64,000 bases of DNA from Pontixanthobacter luteolus (GTDB lineage Bacteria > Pseudomonadota > Alphaproteobacteria > Sphingomonadales > Sphingomonadaceae). Position 1 is the stretch's first letter, and every line of letters begins with the position of its first letter. The stretch is taken from the NCBI RefSeq assembly GCF_009828095.1, contig NZ_WTYP01000001.1, positions 62,001-126,000 of the forward strand. Reading direction: 5' to 3'. The notes beneath the pieces are model-generated. The model saw nothing but the letters and a program-made list of their open reading frames with translations. It ran no database searches and was not told the DNA's origin. Of this stretch, positions 50,338 to 60,152 are shown piece after piece. The position numbers and the translations under genes are program-made.

Positions 50338-51726
50338 ATGAGCAGGCTGGTAATCATTTCGAACCGCGTCGCCGTTGCCAAGGGGCGCGGCGCTGCGGGC
50401 GCGCAAGGGGGCCTCGCCGGGGCGCTCAATTCGGCGCTGAAGAAATTCGGCGGCGTCTGGTTCGGCTGGTCGGGGCAGGAGGCGGACGAGACCACCGGCC
50501 ATATCCAGCTGCATACCAATGACGGCGTGACCACCGCGACGATCGATCTCAGCCACCACGATGTGGAGGAATATTACAACGGCTATGCCAATTCGACCCT
50601 GTGGCCCCTGTTTCATTACCGGATCGACCTGACCGAATATGAGAACGAAACCGGCAGAGGTTACGAGCGGGTCAACGAAGCTTTCGCGCAGAGTGTCTCG
50701 CCGCTGATCGACCCCGACGATCTGGTTTGGGTTCACGATTACCACCTGCTCCCGCTGGGGGAACGGCTGCGTTCGAAGGGGCTGAAAAACCGAATCGGGT
50801 TCTTCCTGCACACGCCGTGGCCGCCGGCCCGGTTGTTCGTGTCGCTGCCGTATCACGAGCGGCTGGTGCGCACGATGCTGGAATATGACCTGATCGGCTT
50901 CCAGACCGATGAGTGGCTAGGCAGTTTCTTGCATTACTGCGAAAAAGAACTGGGCGCTGAAGTGGACGAGGCGACCGGCAGGATCAGTTTCGAAGGGCGC
51001 ACGACCTATGCCCGCGCATATCCCATCGGCGTCGACTGGGATCATATCCAGGCGCAGGCGAAATTGCCCGAAGCGCGGCAGGCGGCCCAGCGGATGCTTT
51101 CCAGCACCCGGCACCGTACCGCGATGATCGGCGTGGATCGGCTCGATTATTCAAAAGGTCTGCCTGAACGGATCGACGGTATATCTCGCTTTTTCGATCA
51201 GAACCCTGACCGGGTGCGCGACCTGGTGTTCATCCAGATCGCGCCGCCCAGCCGGGAAGACGTCGACAGCTATCAGAAAATCCGCGCCGAACTGGAACAG
51301 AAGACGGGGCAGATCAACGGTGCGCGCAGCGAAGTGGACATCGTGCCGATCCGATATGTCAACAAGGGGCACAGCCTGGCGGAACTGTGCGGTTTCTATT
51401 CAACTGCCAAAATCGGCCTGGTCACACCGCTGCGCGACGGAATGAATCTGGTGGCGAAGGAATATGTCGCGGTGCAGGACCCGGAAGATCCCGGCGTGCT
51501 GATCCTGTCGCAATTCGCCGGCGCCGCGCACCAGTTGAAAGACGCGGTACTGGTCAATCCGCACAGCCCGGACAATCTGGCGCGCGCGATCCGATTGGCG
51601 CTTGATATGCCGCTGGAGGAACGCAAGCGGCGCTATCAGTCGATGGTGAAATCAGTCCGCGAGGAAGATATTCACGGGTGGACCGACAATTTCGTCGGCG
51701 ATCTGCGCAGCGTCGGCGCTGACTGA
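50338..51726 (+). CDS. otsA: Trehalose-6-phosphate synthase (GT20)
   Basis: 462 residues from ATG 50338. The N-terminus is MSRLVIISNRVAVAKGRG, with the GT20 loop GGLAGALNSAL. Further blocks are WVHDYHLLPLGERLR, GFFLHTPWP, GVDRLDYSKGLPERI and the C-terminal LVTPLRDGMNLVAKEYVA with its nucleotide-binding Asp and Asn. It joins glucose from UDP-glucose to glucose 6-phosphate. It is the last gene of the trehalose operon. Synthesis and dephosphorylation enzymes are thus produced together with a glycoside hydrolase between them. Confidence 0.95.
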   Translation: MSRLVIISNRVAVAKGRGAAGAQGGLAGALNSALKKFGGVWFGWSGQEADETTGHIQLHTNDGVTTATIDLSHHDVEEYYNGYANSTLWPLFHYRIDLTEYENETGRGYERVNEAFAQSVSPLIDPDDLVWVHDYHLLPLGERLRSKGLKNRIGFFLHTPWPPARLFVSLPYHERLVRTMLEYDLIGFQTDEWLGSFLHYCEKELGAEVDEATGRISFEGRTTYARAYPIGVDWDHIQAQAKLPEARQAAQRMLSSTRHRTAMIGVDRLDYSKGLPERIDGISRFFDQNPDRVRDLVFIQIAPPSREDVDSYQKIRAELEQKTGQINGARSEVDIVPIRYVNKGHSLAELCGFYSTAKIGLVTPLRDGMNLVAKEYVAVQDPEDPGVLILSQFAGAAHQLKDAVLVNPHSPDNLARAIRLALDMPLEERKRRYQSMVKSVREEDIHGWTDNFVGDLRSVGAD

Positions 51727-51731
51727 GGCGA

Positions 51732-52367
51732 TTACCGCGCGGGCGCGCTGTCCAGTTCGCGCATCAGCGATGATGGATAGGGTTGCAGCAAGGTGCTGGC
51801 ACGGTCCCAGCTGCCATACAGCCAGATATGGCGCGCACGTTCGTCAGACGGCAGGATCACCGGCATACTGTCCTTGCCCATTGCCTTGTATGCCGCGTTA
51901 GGCTCGCACGTCATCATCGCGAAGCTGGGCACTTCGCTGTCTTTCCAGACCCCAGCAAACGCAAACAGGGGCTGATCGCCCGGCGCGATCCAGTGCTGCG
52001 CGCGGCGGCCATCGCCGGGGCTTGCCTTTCCCCACTCCATGAAGCTGGTCGCCGGAATCAGGCAGCGAAACTCGCTATTGCGCAGATTGCCGATCCAGAA
52101 CGGGCTGGCTGCATTGCGGACTGTCGCCACACCGCGCGTGCTGGCGTGGGCAGATGGCGGCGGCGGCACGCCCCACAGACGCGGAGTGATCCGCGGCTTG
52201 GTATGCTCCTTGCGCGGGCCAGCGATGAATTCGCGGCCACCGGTTACGATCGGGGCGAAACTACCCGGCGCTGCATACCCGCCCGCCCACGGGTCATCGC
52301 CGGCCGACACGCCGAATATCTCGGCAATTGAGGCTGATCCGGTATCGAGGCGGTAGAGCAGGGTCAT
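51732..52367 (-). CDS. SRAP (YedK/HMCES) family paralogue lacking catalytic Cys2
   Basis: 211 residues. SRAP family blocks are recognisable: RITPRLWGVPPP, VRNAASPFW, FRCLIPATSFMEWG (keeping the catalytic Glu), LFAFAGVWK and MPVILPSDE. Active SRAP proteins begin M-C-G-R and use Cys2 to cross-link to abasic sites, with a His just before the MPVIL strand. This one begins MTLLYRLDTG and has Lys-Asp-Ser there instead of His-Asp-Arg. It therefore cannot form the usual thiazolidine DNA-protein link. Its role is unknown. It converges on otsA with 5 bases between stops. Confidence 0.8.
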   Translation of the reverse strand: MTLLYRLDTGSASIAEIFGVSAGDDPWAGGYAAPGSFAPIVTGGREFIAGPRKEHTKPRITPRLWGVPPPPSAHASTRGVATVRNAASPFWIGNLRNSEFRCLIPATSFMEWGKASPGDGRRAQHWIAPGDQPLFAFAGVWKDSEVPSFAMMTCEPNAAYKAMGKDSMPVILPSDERARHIWLYGSWDRASTLLQPYPSSLMRELDSAPAR

Positions 52368-52384
52368 GGTCAGGCAGCCGAAAG

Positions 52385-53503
52385 CTACTCGAAATTTGCC
52401 GCGAGATTTTCAAATCCGGCCGCAAAATCCGTCTTGAAGTCCTGAACGATGGTTCCGACGCCTCGCTGATCGTTGACCAGCCCCAGACCCTGTCCGACCC
52501 AATAGGTTGCCAGCTGGCGTGCCTCGGGATTGCCTGCAACTGCCGCTGCATCGATTGCGCGCAGGACCGGCTCTGCCAGCAGGCTCATCAGCGGCATCGG
52601 CAATGCGGGCAGGCCTGCCGCATCCCATCGTTCATGCCAGGCGGTGCGCAGCTGGCGGCTGTATTTGCCGGTCCGGTGTTTTGACCGGATGGTATCGCGC
52701 GATCCTGCCTCGACCATTTTCTGGCGGAACACCTCGCTGGTTTCCGCTTCGGGCGATGCCAGCCATACGCTGCCGCACCACGCCCCTGCGGCCCCCATTG
52801 CCATCATGCCGGCCATCTGCCGCCCGTTCATGATGCCGCCTGCGGCAAGCACCGGGATGTCAGCGCCAGCCTGCTCTATGGCTTCGATGACCTCGGGGAC
52901 CAGAATGATAGTCGACACATCGCCGCAATGGCCGCCGCCTTCGCCGCCTTGGGCAACGATGATATCGACGCCTGCCTCCACTTGTTTCAGCGCGTGTTCT
53001 TTCGCCCCGACCAGCGCAGCCACCGGGATACCGTGTTTCTTGCCCGCCTCGATCATCGCGGGCGGGGCGGTGCCCAGTGCGTTGGCGATCAGGCGGACTG
53101 GATGGTTGAAGCTGACTTCCAGCAATTCCTGGCCCAGCGAAGTGTTCGGTGCCTGCGATCCGCCCTGCGGCGCGCCCGTATCGTCCCCGATCCCGCATTC
53201 GCGCAGCAAATTGCGGGTGAAGTCGCGGTATTCAGCCGGGATCTGCGCGATGATCGCATCGGCGCTGACCGAATTGTCGACCGCCTGCACCTCGGGGATC
53301 AGCACATCCACGCCGTATGGCTTGCCTTCGACGTTGTCGTCGATCCAGGCGAGTTCGTGTTCCAGCTGCTCAGGGGTGTAGCTTACCGCACCGAGGACTC
53401 CAAAACCGCCCGCGCGGCTGGCTGCGGCAACCACATCGCGGCAATGCGAAAACGCGAACAGCGGAAATTCGCATCCCACCATCTCTGTCATCCGGAACGG
53501 CAT
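52385..53503 (-). CDS. NAD(P)H-dependent flavin oxidoreductase (nitronate monooxygenase-like)
   Basis: 372 residues from ATG 53503, with GAGAGAA upstream. It is an FMN TIM-barrel of the 2-nitropropane dioxygenase family, with PLFAFSHCRDVVAAASRAGGFGVLGA near the N-terminus. DIIVAQGGEGGGHCGDVSTI and VLAAGGIMNGRQMAGMMAMGAAGAWCGSVWLAS are phosphate-binding barrel ends. Class I nitronate monooxygenases detoxify nitronates, but many members are quinone reductases or enoyl reductase-like. The substrate is not clear here. It is divergent from thiC, with the riboswitch between them. Confidence 0.82.
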   Translation of the reverse strand: MPFRMTEMVGCEFPLFAFSHCRDVVAAASRAGGFGVLGAVSYTPEQLEHELAWIDDNVEGKPYGVDVLIPEVQAVDNSVSADAIIAQIPAEYRDFTRNLLRECGIGDDTGAPQGGSQAPNTSLGQELLEVSFNHPVRLIANALGTAPPAMIEAGKKHGIPVAALVGAKEHALKQVEAGVDIIVAQGGEGGGHCGDVSTIILVPEVIEAIEQAGADIPVLAAGGIMNGRQMAGMMAMGAAGAWCGSVWLASPEAETSEVFRQKMVEAGSRDTIRSKHRTGKYSRQLRTAWHERWDAAGLPALPMPLMSLLAEPVLRAIDAAAVAGNPEARQLATYWVGQGLGLVNDQRGVGTIVQDFKTDFAAGFENLAANFE

Positions 53504-53637
53504 TTCTCTCTCCCTTTGGCCTGCTGCGCCGTGATCCGTTCGAATTGGCCCCGCGTCAAGGATGACGGCCGCCGCGCATTTCGCGGACGCTGAATCCTGT
53601 GCTGGACTGGATGGGCGCAAGCCCCTACCATTGCTGG

Positions 53638-55705
<2,068 letters not shown>

Positions 55706-55728
55706 AATTTCCGATTAAAGGCAGAGAT

Positions 55729-56187
55729 ATGACGATTACTATCGGCTTTCGGTCTTCGCCGAAAGAAGTCAGCTTCGCGGTTTACGATTCAGATGATCGG
55801 CGGGTTTTGAATGTCGAAACCCTACTTGTACCGATGGCCTTTGATGAGCCGCAGGCGCTAAAATTTGTACGTTCTAATGTATTAGACATTCTTCGCGAAT
55901 ACTCAGTGGAGTATGCTGGGATTCGCCTGACCGAACCCGCCGCCCAATCGATAGATTTTCGGAGAATACACATCGAAGGCGTGATTCAAGAGGCGTTCGC
56001 GAGCAGTTCGCTTCTCGGTTTCTACGCTGGCCCCATAGCTGTGATTTCGCGCCTGCTTGGGATGGATCGCACTCAGTTTAAGCCTGCTGTCGGCGGTGAA
56101 AATGTTTTAGGAATCGAAAACTGGGGCGAGATGAAGGCCAATCAACGGGAAGCCATACTGGCTGCAGTGGGGGCAAGTCGTGTTTAA
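55729..56187 (+). CDS. Unknown protein, predicted RNase H/RuvC-like fold, paired with a kinase
   Basis: 152 residues from ATG 55729. I do not recognise a named family. The predicted order of elements suggests an RNase H-like fold: a first strand (TITIGFRSSPKEVSFAVYD), a hairpin (RRVLNVETLLVP), a helix (ALKFVRSNVLDILREYS), a fourth strand with Glu (YAGIRLTEP), then IEGVIQEAF, LLGFYAGPIAVISRLLG and a C-terminal helix. The expected first acidic residue is Arg (GFRSS), so it is probably not an active nuclease. It overlaps the Ser/Thr kinase gene by 8 bases. Base use is visibly more A/T-rich than thiC, suggesting transfer. Confidence 0.65.
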   Translation: MTITIGFRSSPKEVSFAVYDSDDRRVLNVETLLVPMAFDEPQALKFVRSNVLDILREYSVEYAGIRLTEPAAQSIDFRRIHIEGVIQEAFASSSLLGFYAGPIAVISRLLGMDRTQFKPAVGGENVLGIENWGEMKANQREAILAAVGASRV

Positions 56188-57229
56188 ACCTTACACCCGC
56201 GCACAGGTGGATTTCGACCTCCGTGATTCTATTGGCGACGAAGGCAAAAATTCAGAAGCGTATGTAGCCTACGATCCGCAAATTGACGCGACAATAGTGA
56301 TCAAGGTAATCGAGAAAGCAAAAATAGAGGAGGAGTTGTACTTCGCTGAATCTCAAACGATGTATCGCTCCTCACATCCGAATGTCGTCCCTATCCTTTA
56401 TGCGTGTCAGGACGACGATAAGATTTACATAGCAATGCCGTACCTAGAAAATGGATCGGTAAAGTCTTTAATCTCTGAACGGTATCTCACCGTCAGAGAG
56501 GTCGTTTCGCTATCATGCCAAGTGCTCAGCGGGTTGCACAACGTGCACTCCAAGCGCCTCGTTCATTTCGACGTAAAACCGGACAACATTCTGCTGACCG
56601 ATAGAGGTGAAGCTGTTCTATCCGATTTCGGGCTCGCGAAAGCTATGGCTGCCAATGGGGCAGCAGAGCAGGATCGTTTCTATTTCAAGAATAGGCCCCC
56701 CGAAGCCCTTCGAGGCGGTTACGAGTTCGGTCCGACCTTTGACATATATCAGTTCGGGCTGTCGCTTTATCGCATGTTGAACGGGGACGATGCATTTTAC
56801 GGCCAGTTTGGCACCTTTTTTGACGATGCCGGCCAATTTGACAGAGATGCATTCAAGTTTGACGTTAGGAATGGCCGCTTCCCGGATAGAGGGTGCTTTC
56901 TGGAACATATACCTGAGCGATTGCGCCGAGTTTGTAAGAAGTGCCTCTCTCCAAATCCCGACGACCGATATCAGTCTGCCGTTCAAGTCAGCAATGATCT
57001 CGCGAAGGTTGACCTTTCCTGCATGGATTGGGCGTACACGGAGAACGAGGGTTGTAGAACTTGGAAAAAGAACGTAGGGGGAACAGGGTACGAATTTGTG
57101 GTTCAACCGACTGGAGTCACGGAAATGACAAAATCGGTGAATGATGGTGCCGCACGGCGCATCCGAAAGTACTGCAGCGGCGGTATGACTAACAGAGAAA
57201 TTCGGACTGCACTCGGCGAAGCCTCGTGA
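56180..57229 (+). CDS. Eukaryotic-type Ser/Thr protein kinase with short C-terminal tail
   Basis: 349 residues from a GTG at 56180 that overlaps the preceding gene by 8 bases. The kinase core is complete: glycine-loop region GDEGKNSEAYVA, the ATP-binding Lys42 (TIVIKVIEK), the catalytic loop HFDVKPDNILL (Asp131) and SDFGLA (DFG, 149-151). A PPEALRGG segment stands in place of APE, followed by FDIYQFGLSLYRML. No membrane segment or PASTA domain is present, so it should be cytosolic. The tail after about residue 280 is unassigned and ends TNREIRTALGEAS. The next frame stays open for 70 more codons, so a frameshifted extension is possible. Confidence 0.85.
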   Translation: MFKPYTRAQVDFDLRDSIGDEGKNSEAYVAYDPQIDATIVIKVIEKAKIEEELYFAESQTMYRSSHPNVVPILYACQDDDKIYIAMPYLENGSVKSLISERYLTVREVVSLSCQVLSGLHNVHSKRLVHFDVKPDNILLTDRGEAVLSDFGLAKAMAANGAAEQDRFYFKNRPPEALRGGYEFGPTFDIYQFGLSLYRMLNGDDAFYGQFGTFFDDAGQFDRDAFKFDVRNGRFPDRGCFLEHIPERLRRVCKKCLSPNPDDRYQSAVQVSNDLAKVDLSCMDWAYTENEGCRTWKKNVGGTGYEFVVQPTGVTEMTKSVNDGAARRIRKYCSGGMTNREIRTALGEAS

Positions 57230-57437
57230 AAAAGGCCATTCGGAACCAGCCAAAGTCCTATTTGACGCGTTCGAAACTCGTTTCTGTCGGCGCAAAGGGA
57301 TTGAATACCAACCGAAAAAAGGTTGCGAGGCGGAGATCGAAGTTGGCCACCGAACCTATGGATCCTTTGGGTTATATCAGCTTGGTAGATTAGCCTTCCA
57401 AGGAGTTCCCAGGGATTTCCGGGGACATTATACTTAA
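57189..57437 (+). other. Open frame after the kinase: possible frameshifted C-terminus or small gene
   Basis: In the +1 frame relative to the kinase, 57189-57437 is open for 82 codons and has a balanced, protein-like composition (AKVLFDAFETRFCRRKGIEY, EVGHRTYGSFGLYQLGRLAF), but it has no good start codon. Separately, a GTG at 57226 overlapping the kinase stop as GTGA opens a 55-codon, very basic frame ending at 57393. At most one is real. The A-run just after the kinase stop would suit a frameshift or a sequencing indel. Confidence 0.3.
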
Positions 57438-58063
57438 GCCGCCACCACCAGCTTCTCCACCAACGCCCGCAGCTCGCTCGGCGTCGTGTGCCCGGCGACA
57501 ATCTCGTGATAGCCGATGCCTGCTTTGCGCAGAGCTTCTTTCTTCACCGCATCGCGGGCGGCGGCGCTGCCCTGGTGGTGGCCGCTGCCTTGGTATTCCA
57601 GCGCGTGAACGACGCGGCATTTCTCGTCCATCAGCGCGAAATCGACGCGTTTTGAATTGACGCATAGATAGGCGTCCTTGTCTTCGCTGGCGAGAAATTC
57701 GCCCAGCGATACCTGCGCCATCACCTGCCATGCGGGATTGCGGGCGATCACTGCGCTGTCCAGCGCCTGAAACACTTTCGCCTCTGGCCGGTTCAGCAGC
57801 GCGCGGGGTGAGAAATCCGCCCGCATCACCGTTTTCAGCTGGTCGCCAGCCAGATCGGCCGCGCTCGCCTGCCGCTTTTCAGCTGCCTTGACGACCCTGA
57901 GGCCGCCTTTCTTCCGGGCGTTGCGCCCGCGCCAATAGGCTTTGCGTTTTTCGCGGTCGGCCTTTTCAAAGGCGCGTTCAAGAAACATCCCGATCGCTGC
58001 GCCAATCGCGAGTACGATCAGCAAGGCTATTGGCCGATCGAGCAAGTAGTTCGCAGTCTCCAT
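57434..58063 (-). CDS. DUF2726 protein with N-terminal membrane anchor
   Basis: 209 residues. One hydrophobic segment (RPIALLIVLAIGAAIGMFLE, about 10-29) is followed by a strongly basic linker (EKRKAYWRGRNARKKGG). The DUF2726 domain (about 85-200) contains FQALDSAVI, VSLGEFLASEDKDAY, RVDFALMDEKCRVVHALEYQGSGHHQG and KKEALRKAGIGYHEIVAGHT. The D-E-x-Q pattern (VDFAL, ALEYQ) resembles PD-(D/E)XK nuclease-like folds, and some DUF2726 proteins join topoisomerase zinc fingers. Composition is normal for the chromosome. It converges on the kinase unit with no gap. Confidence 0.78.
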   Translation of the reverse strand: METANYLLDRPIALLIVLAIGAAIGMFLERAFEKADREKRKAYWRGRNARKKGGLRVVKAAEKRQASAADLAGDQLKTVMRADFSPRALLNRPEAKVFQALDSAVIARNPAWQVMAQVSLGEFLASEDKDAYLCVNSKRVDFALMDEKCRVVHALEYQGSGHHQGSAAARDAVKKEALRKAGIGYHEIVAGHTTPSELRALVEKLVVAA

Positions 58064-58184
58064 AGGCGCGGAATATTATGCAAATCTGGAGAAATAGTGA
58101 AACTGGCTGTGTGTGCGGGGGGAGCTGGCGGGGCACCGGACACCATCTCGCGCCCGGTGCTCCAACGATCAGTTGCGTGTGGTC

Positions 58185-58313
58185 TCAGGCGTTCTTCATA
58201 TTCTCCAGCCCCTTGATGGCGCCGGGCTTGGTCGAAGGCTGCGAAGCGTTGGTTTTTACCTTTTCCTTCTTGGGTTTGCGGGCTTCGCGGTTCGATTTCT
58301 GTCCTTTGGACAT
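58185..58313 (-). CDS. Small basic protein, 42 residues
   Basis: From ATG 58313 the protein begins MSKGQKSNREARKPKKEKVK and ends GAIKGLENMKNA. It has no hydrophobic core and is highly basic and probably disordered. Very similar short proteins are common in sphingomonads, usually as unnamed hypothetical proteins. GGAAAC precedes the start. A longer frame from 58433 exists, but its extra part is composition-poor and not family-like. A nucleic-acid- or ribosome-associated role would be guesswork. Confidence 0.65.
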   Translation of the reverse strand: MSKGQKSNREARKPKKEKVKTNASQPSTKPGAIKGLENMKNA

Positions 58314-58502
58314 GGTGTTTCCAATCGGGGCGGAATGCCCCGCGCGCAGCCTACGCCCTTTTCGCAGGACGCTTGCATGAAATCGGCCGGGGTGTGATCG
58401 GGCAGGGCGATCAACTGAACTTGTCCACCGCACGATTTGCCAGCCGCAAGCTGGCGGCCTAGCTCACGGTCCACCGGGGTCGCTCTTGGAGAGGGCTTCG
58501 TT

Positions 58503-58895
58503 ATGCTTGGCAAATACACATATCTGCAAGCCGCGCTGGTGGTTTTTGGCGCGATTTTCTGTCTGGTCTATCCGCTTGCGCTGGTCTGGCCCGCAGGCTG
58601 GATGTGGCACGAGGGGCCGCCGCTATCCAACCATTATTATGCGATGATCCTGGGCGTGTACTTCACGCTGGGGGTTATGCTGATGCTCGCCGCGCGCAAT
58701 CCGGCAGAGCATCGCTCGCTGATCCGTTTCACCATCTGGTCGAGCGTGGTTCACGCGCTGATCATGGCGGTGCAGGCGTATGGCGATCCGATGCATAGCG
58801 GCCATTTGCTGGGCGATGTTCCGGCGCTGCTGCTGGTCGCCGTGGTCCTGTGGTGGCTGACGCGAGGGGCGGAAAAGCCAGCGTCCGCCGGATAG
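58503..58895 (+). CDS. Small membrane protein, DUF6632-like
   Basis: 130 residues from ATG 58503 with GGAGAGG upstream. Four hydrophobic segments are seen: LQAALVVFGAIFCLVYPLAL, HYYAMILGVYFTLGVMLMLA, LIRFTIWSSVVHALIMAVQA and LLGDVPALLLVAVVLWWLT. The layout and the PSNHYYAMILGVYFTLG-like block resemble DUF6632 proteins, which have no known function. The gene is single, followed by a large stem-loop and a convergent PhnA gene. Confidence 0.65.
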   Translation: MLGKYTYLQAALVVFGAIFCLVYPLALVWPAGWMWHEGPPLSNHYYAMILGVYFTLGVMLMLAARNPAEHRSLIRFTIWSSVVHALIMAVQAYGDPMHSGHLLGDVPALLLVAVVLWWLTRGAEKPASAG

Positions 58896-58909
58896 AGCGA
58901 GCGCGCGCA

Positions 58910-58948
58910 GGCAGGGGCACGGGCCGCGATACGCCCGTGCCGCCTGCC
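58910..58948. terminator. Large stem-loop between convergent genes
   Basis: GGCAGG plus GGCACGGGC (58910-58924) pairs with GCCCGTGCC, a single bulged G, and CCTGCC (58933-58948), a 15-base stem with an 8-base loop. It follows the DUF6632-like stop by 14 bases. There is no T tract, so it is only a probable terminator. Confidence 0.5.
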
Positions 58949-59050
58949 ATGCGTTCGGGCAGACTGCCGTGAAAGAGGGTGGAGGTGATTGGTCGTTAGG
59001 CCGAACGGACCGTTTCCGCCGGACGGCCCATGCCGCGAATGATCGGCGCG

Positions 59051-59395
59051 CTAGCGCTTCTTCACGAACTCCGCGCGCAGAACGAGGCCCTTGATACCCG
59101 GATATCGGCAATCGATTTCCTGTGCGTCACCGGTCAGGCGAATGCTTTTGATCAATGTACCTTGCTTCAGGGTCTTGCCCGCGCCCTTGACCTCAAGATC
59201 CTTGATCAGGGTGACCTGGTCGCCATCGGCCAGCAAATTGCCAACCGCATCGCGCACCTCGATCTGATCATCGTCGTCGCCGGGGTCCGCCAGACCTGCC
59301 GCTTGTTTTGCCGCGAGCTCCGAGGCCGGCATCCATTCGCCGCTGTCCTCGTCATAAACGTAATCTTCGTCGGCGTTCTGGTCTTCTGTGCTCAT
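59051..59395 (-). CDS. PhnA/YjdM-type protein without zinc ribbon
   Basis: 114 residues from ATG 59395. The C-terminal PhnA domain is clear: VRDAVGNLLADGDQVTLIKDLEVKGAGKTLKQGTLIKSIRL and the ending GIKGLVLRAEFVKKR. The N-terminal zinc ribbon of YjdM, with four cysteines, is replaced by an acidic segment (MSTEDQNADEDYVYDEDSGEW) with no cysteine. The family name comes from a locus near phosphonate genes, but YjdM is not a phosphonate enzyme and its function is unsettled. No phn genes are in the window. Confidence 0.78.
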   Translation of the reverse strand: MSTEDQNADEDYVYDEDSGEWMPASELAAKQAAGLADPGDDDDQIEVRDAVGNLLADGDQVTLIKDLEVKGAGKTLKQGTLIKSIRLTGDAQEIDCRYPGIKGLVLRAEFVKKR

Positions 59396-59515
59396 CGCCG
59401 CGATATGGGCCAACCGGCATCGCTTGTCGAGCCAGCCAATGGGAAGGGTGGGCGGCGCCGCCAATCAGATGTTTGGCCAAGGCGCCGCGCCGTTCCCGAA
59501 GTGCCGCGAAGGGCC

Positions 59516-60127
59516 CTAGCTATGCGCGCCCGGATGGTTTTCGAACGCGAACTGCTGCGATGGCGCTATTCCCCAAGATGCATAATAGGCGATCTTGTTG
59601 CTGTTCGGGTCGAACGGGAATGTCTGCTGCGCCGGGGCCAGCCCGATCAGGACATCGTCTTCAATGCCGAAATTGAACCGCATTTCAGTGCCCGGTGCGA
59701 TGCCCTGGTCAGCCGGGTTGAAGGTATAGACCTGGTTCTTGAACAGGTTGCGGTAATCGCCTGTCTTGTTGATCCGCACGATCCCGCTGACGGCGGCACC
59801 CTGGAACAGTTCGAAACGGAAAATAGGCTCGCCCGGCCGCGCTGCGTGAGGGTCTGCTGTCGCGGCAAGGTTGTTGATCAGCGTCTGGCGTTGTTCACCC
59901 ATTTCGGTTTCCAGATGCACCGCCATCTGCGACCAGATCCGCGGGCCTTTCTTCAAAGCTTCCAGAAATGCCGGGGCACCGATTTCATCGACGGCACTGT
60001 TGAAAATATCGTTGAAACACGAATTCTTGTCAGCAATCACAGCCGCAGTTTTTGGAGCATTGTTTTCTTCCGCCAGGTCGACGCCGGATTTCCGGGCTTT
60101 AGCTTCTGCAATATCCATTTCACTCAT
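59516..60127 (-). CDS. Unknown soluble protein
   Basis: 203 residues from ATG 60127 with AGAGGATG upstream. I do not recognise it. There is no signal peptide or membrane segment. The N-terminal half looks helical (CFNDIFNSAVDEIGAPAFLEAL, VHLETEMGEQRQTLINNLAA). The C-terminal half looks beta-rich with many aromatics (PIFRFELFQGAAVSGIVRI, TFNPADQGIAPGTEMRFNFG, YYASWGIAPSQQFAFE). The leader holds a perfect 10-base hairpin, and a conserved 14-base element lies 108 bases before the start. That element is the same as in front of the two small secreted protein genes near 10 kb, hinting at shared regulation. Confidence 0.7.
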   Translation of the reverse strand: MSEMDIAEAKARKSGVDLAEENNAPKTAAVIADKNSCFNDIFNSAVDEIGAPAFLEALKKGPRIWSQMAVHLETEMGEQRQTLINNLAATADPHAARPGEPIFRFELFQGAAVSGIVRINKTGDYRNLFKNQVYTFNPADQGIAPGTEMRFNFGIEDDVLIGLAPAQQTFPFDPNSNKIAYYASWGIAPSQQFAFENHPGAHS

Positions 60128-60152
60128 CCTCTAAAACATATTGAAAAATATT

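Noticed and set aside
55707-57420. ATTTCCG found at both edges of the kinase insert, as a possible target-site duplication
   Set aside because: Only seven bases match and no integrase, transposase or inverted ends were seen; chance is likely.
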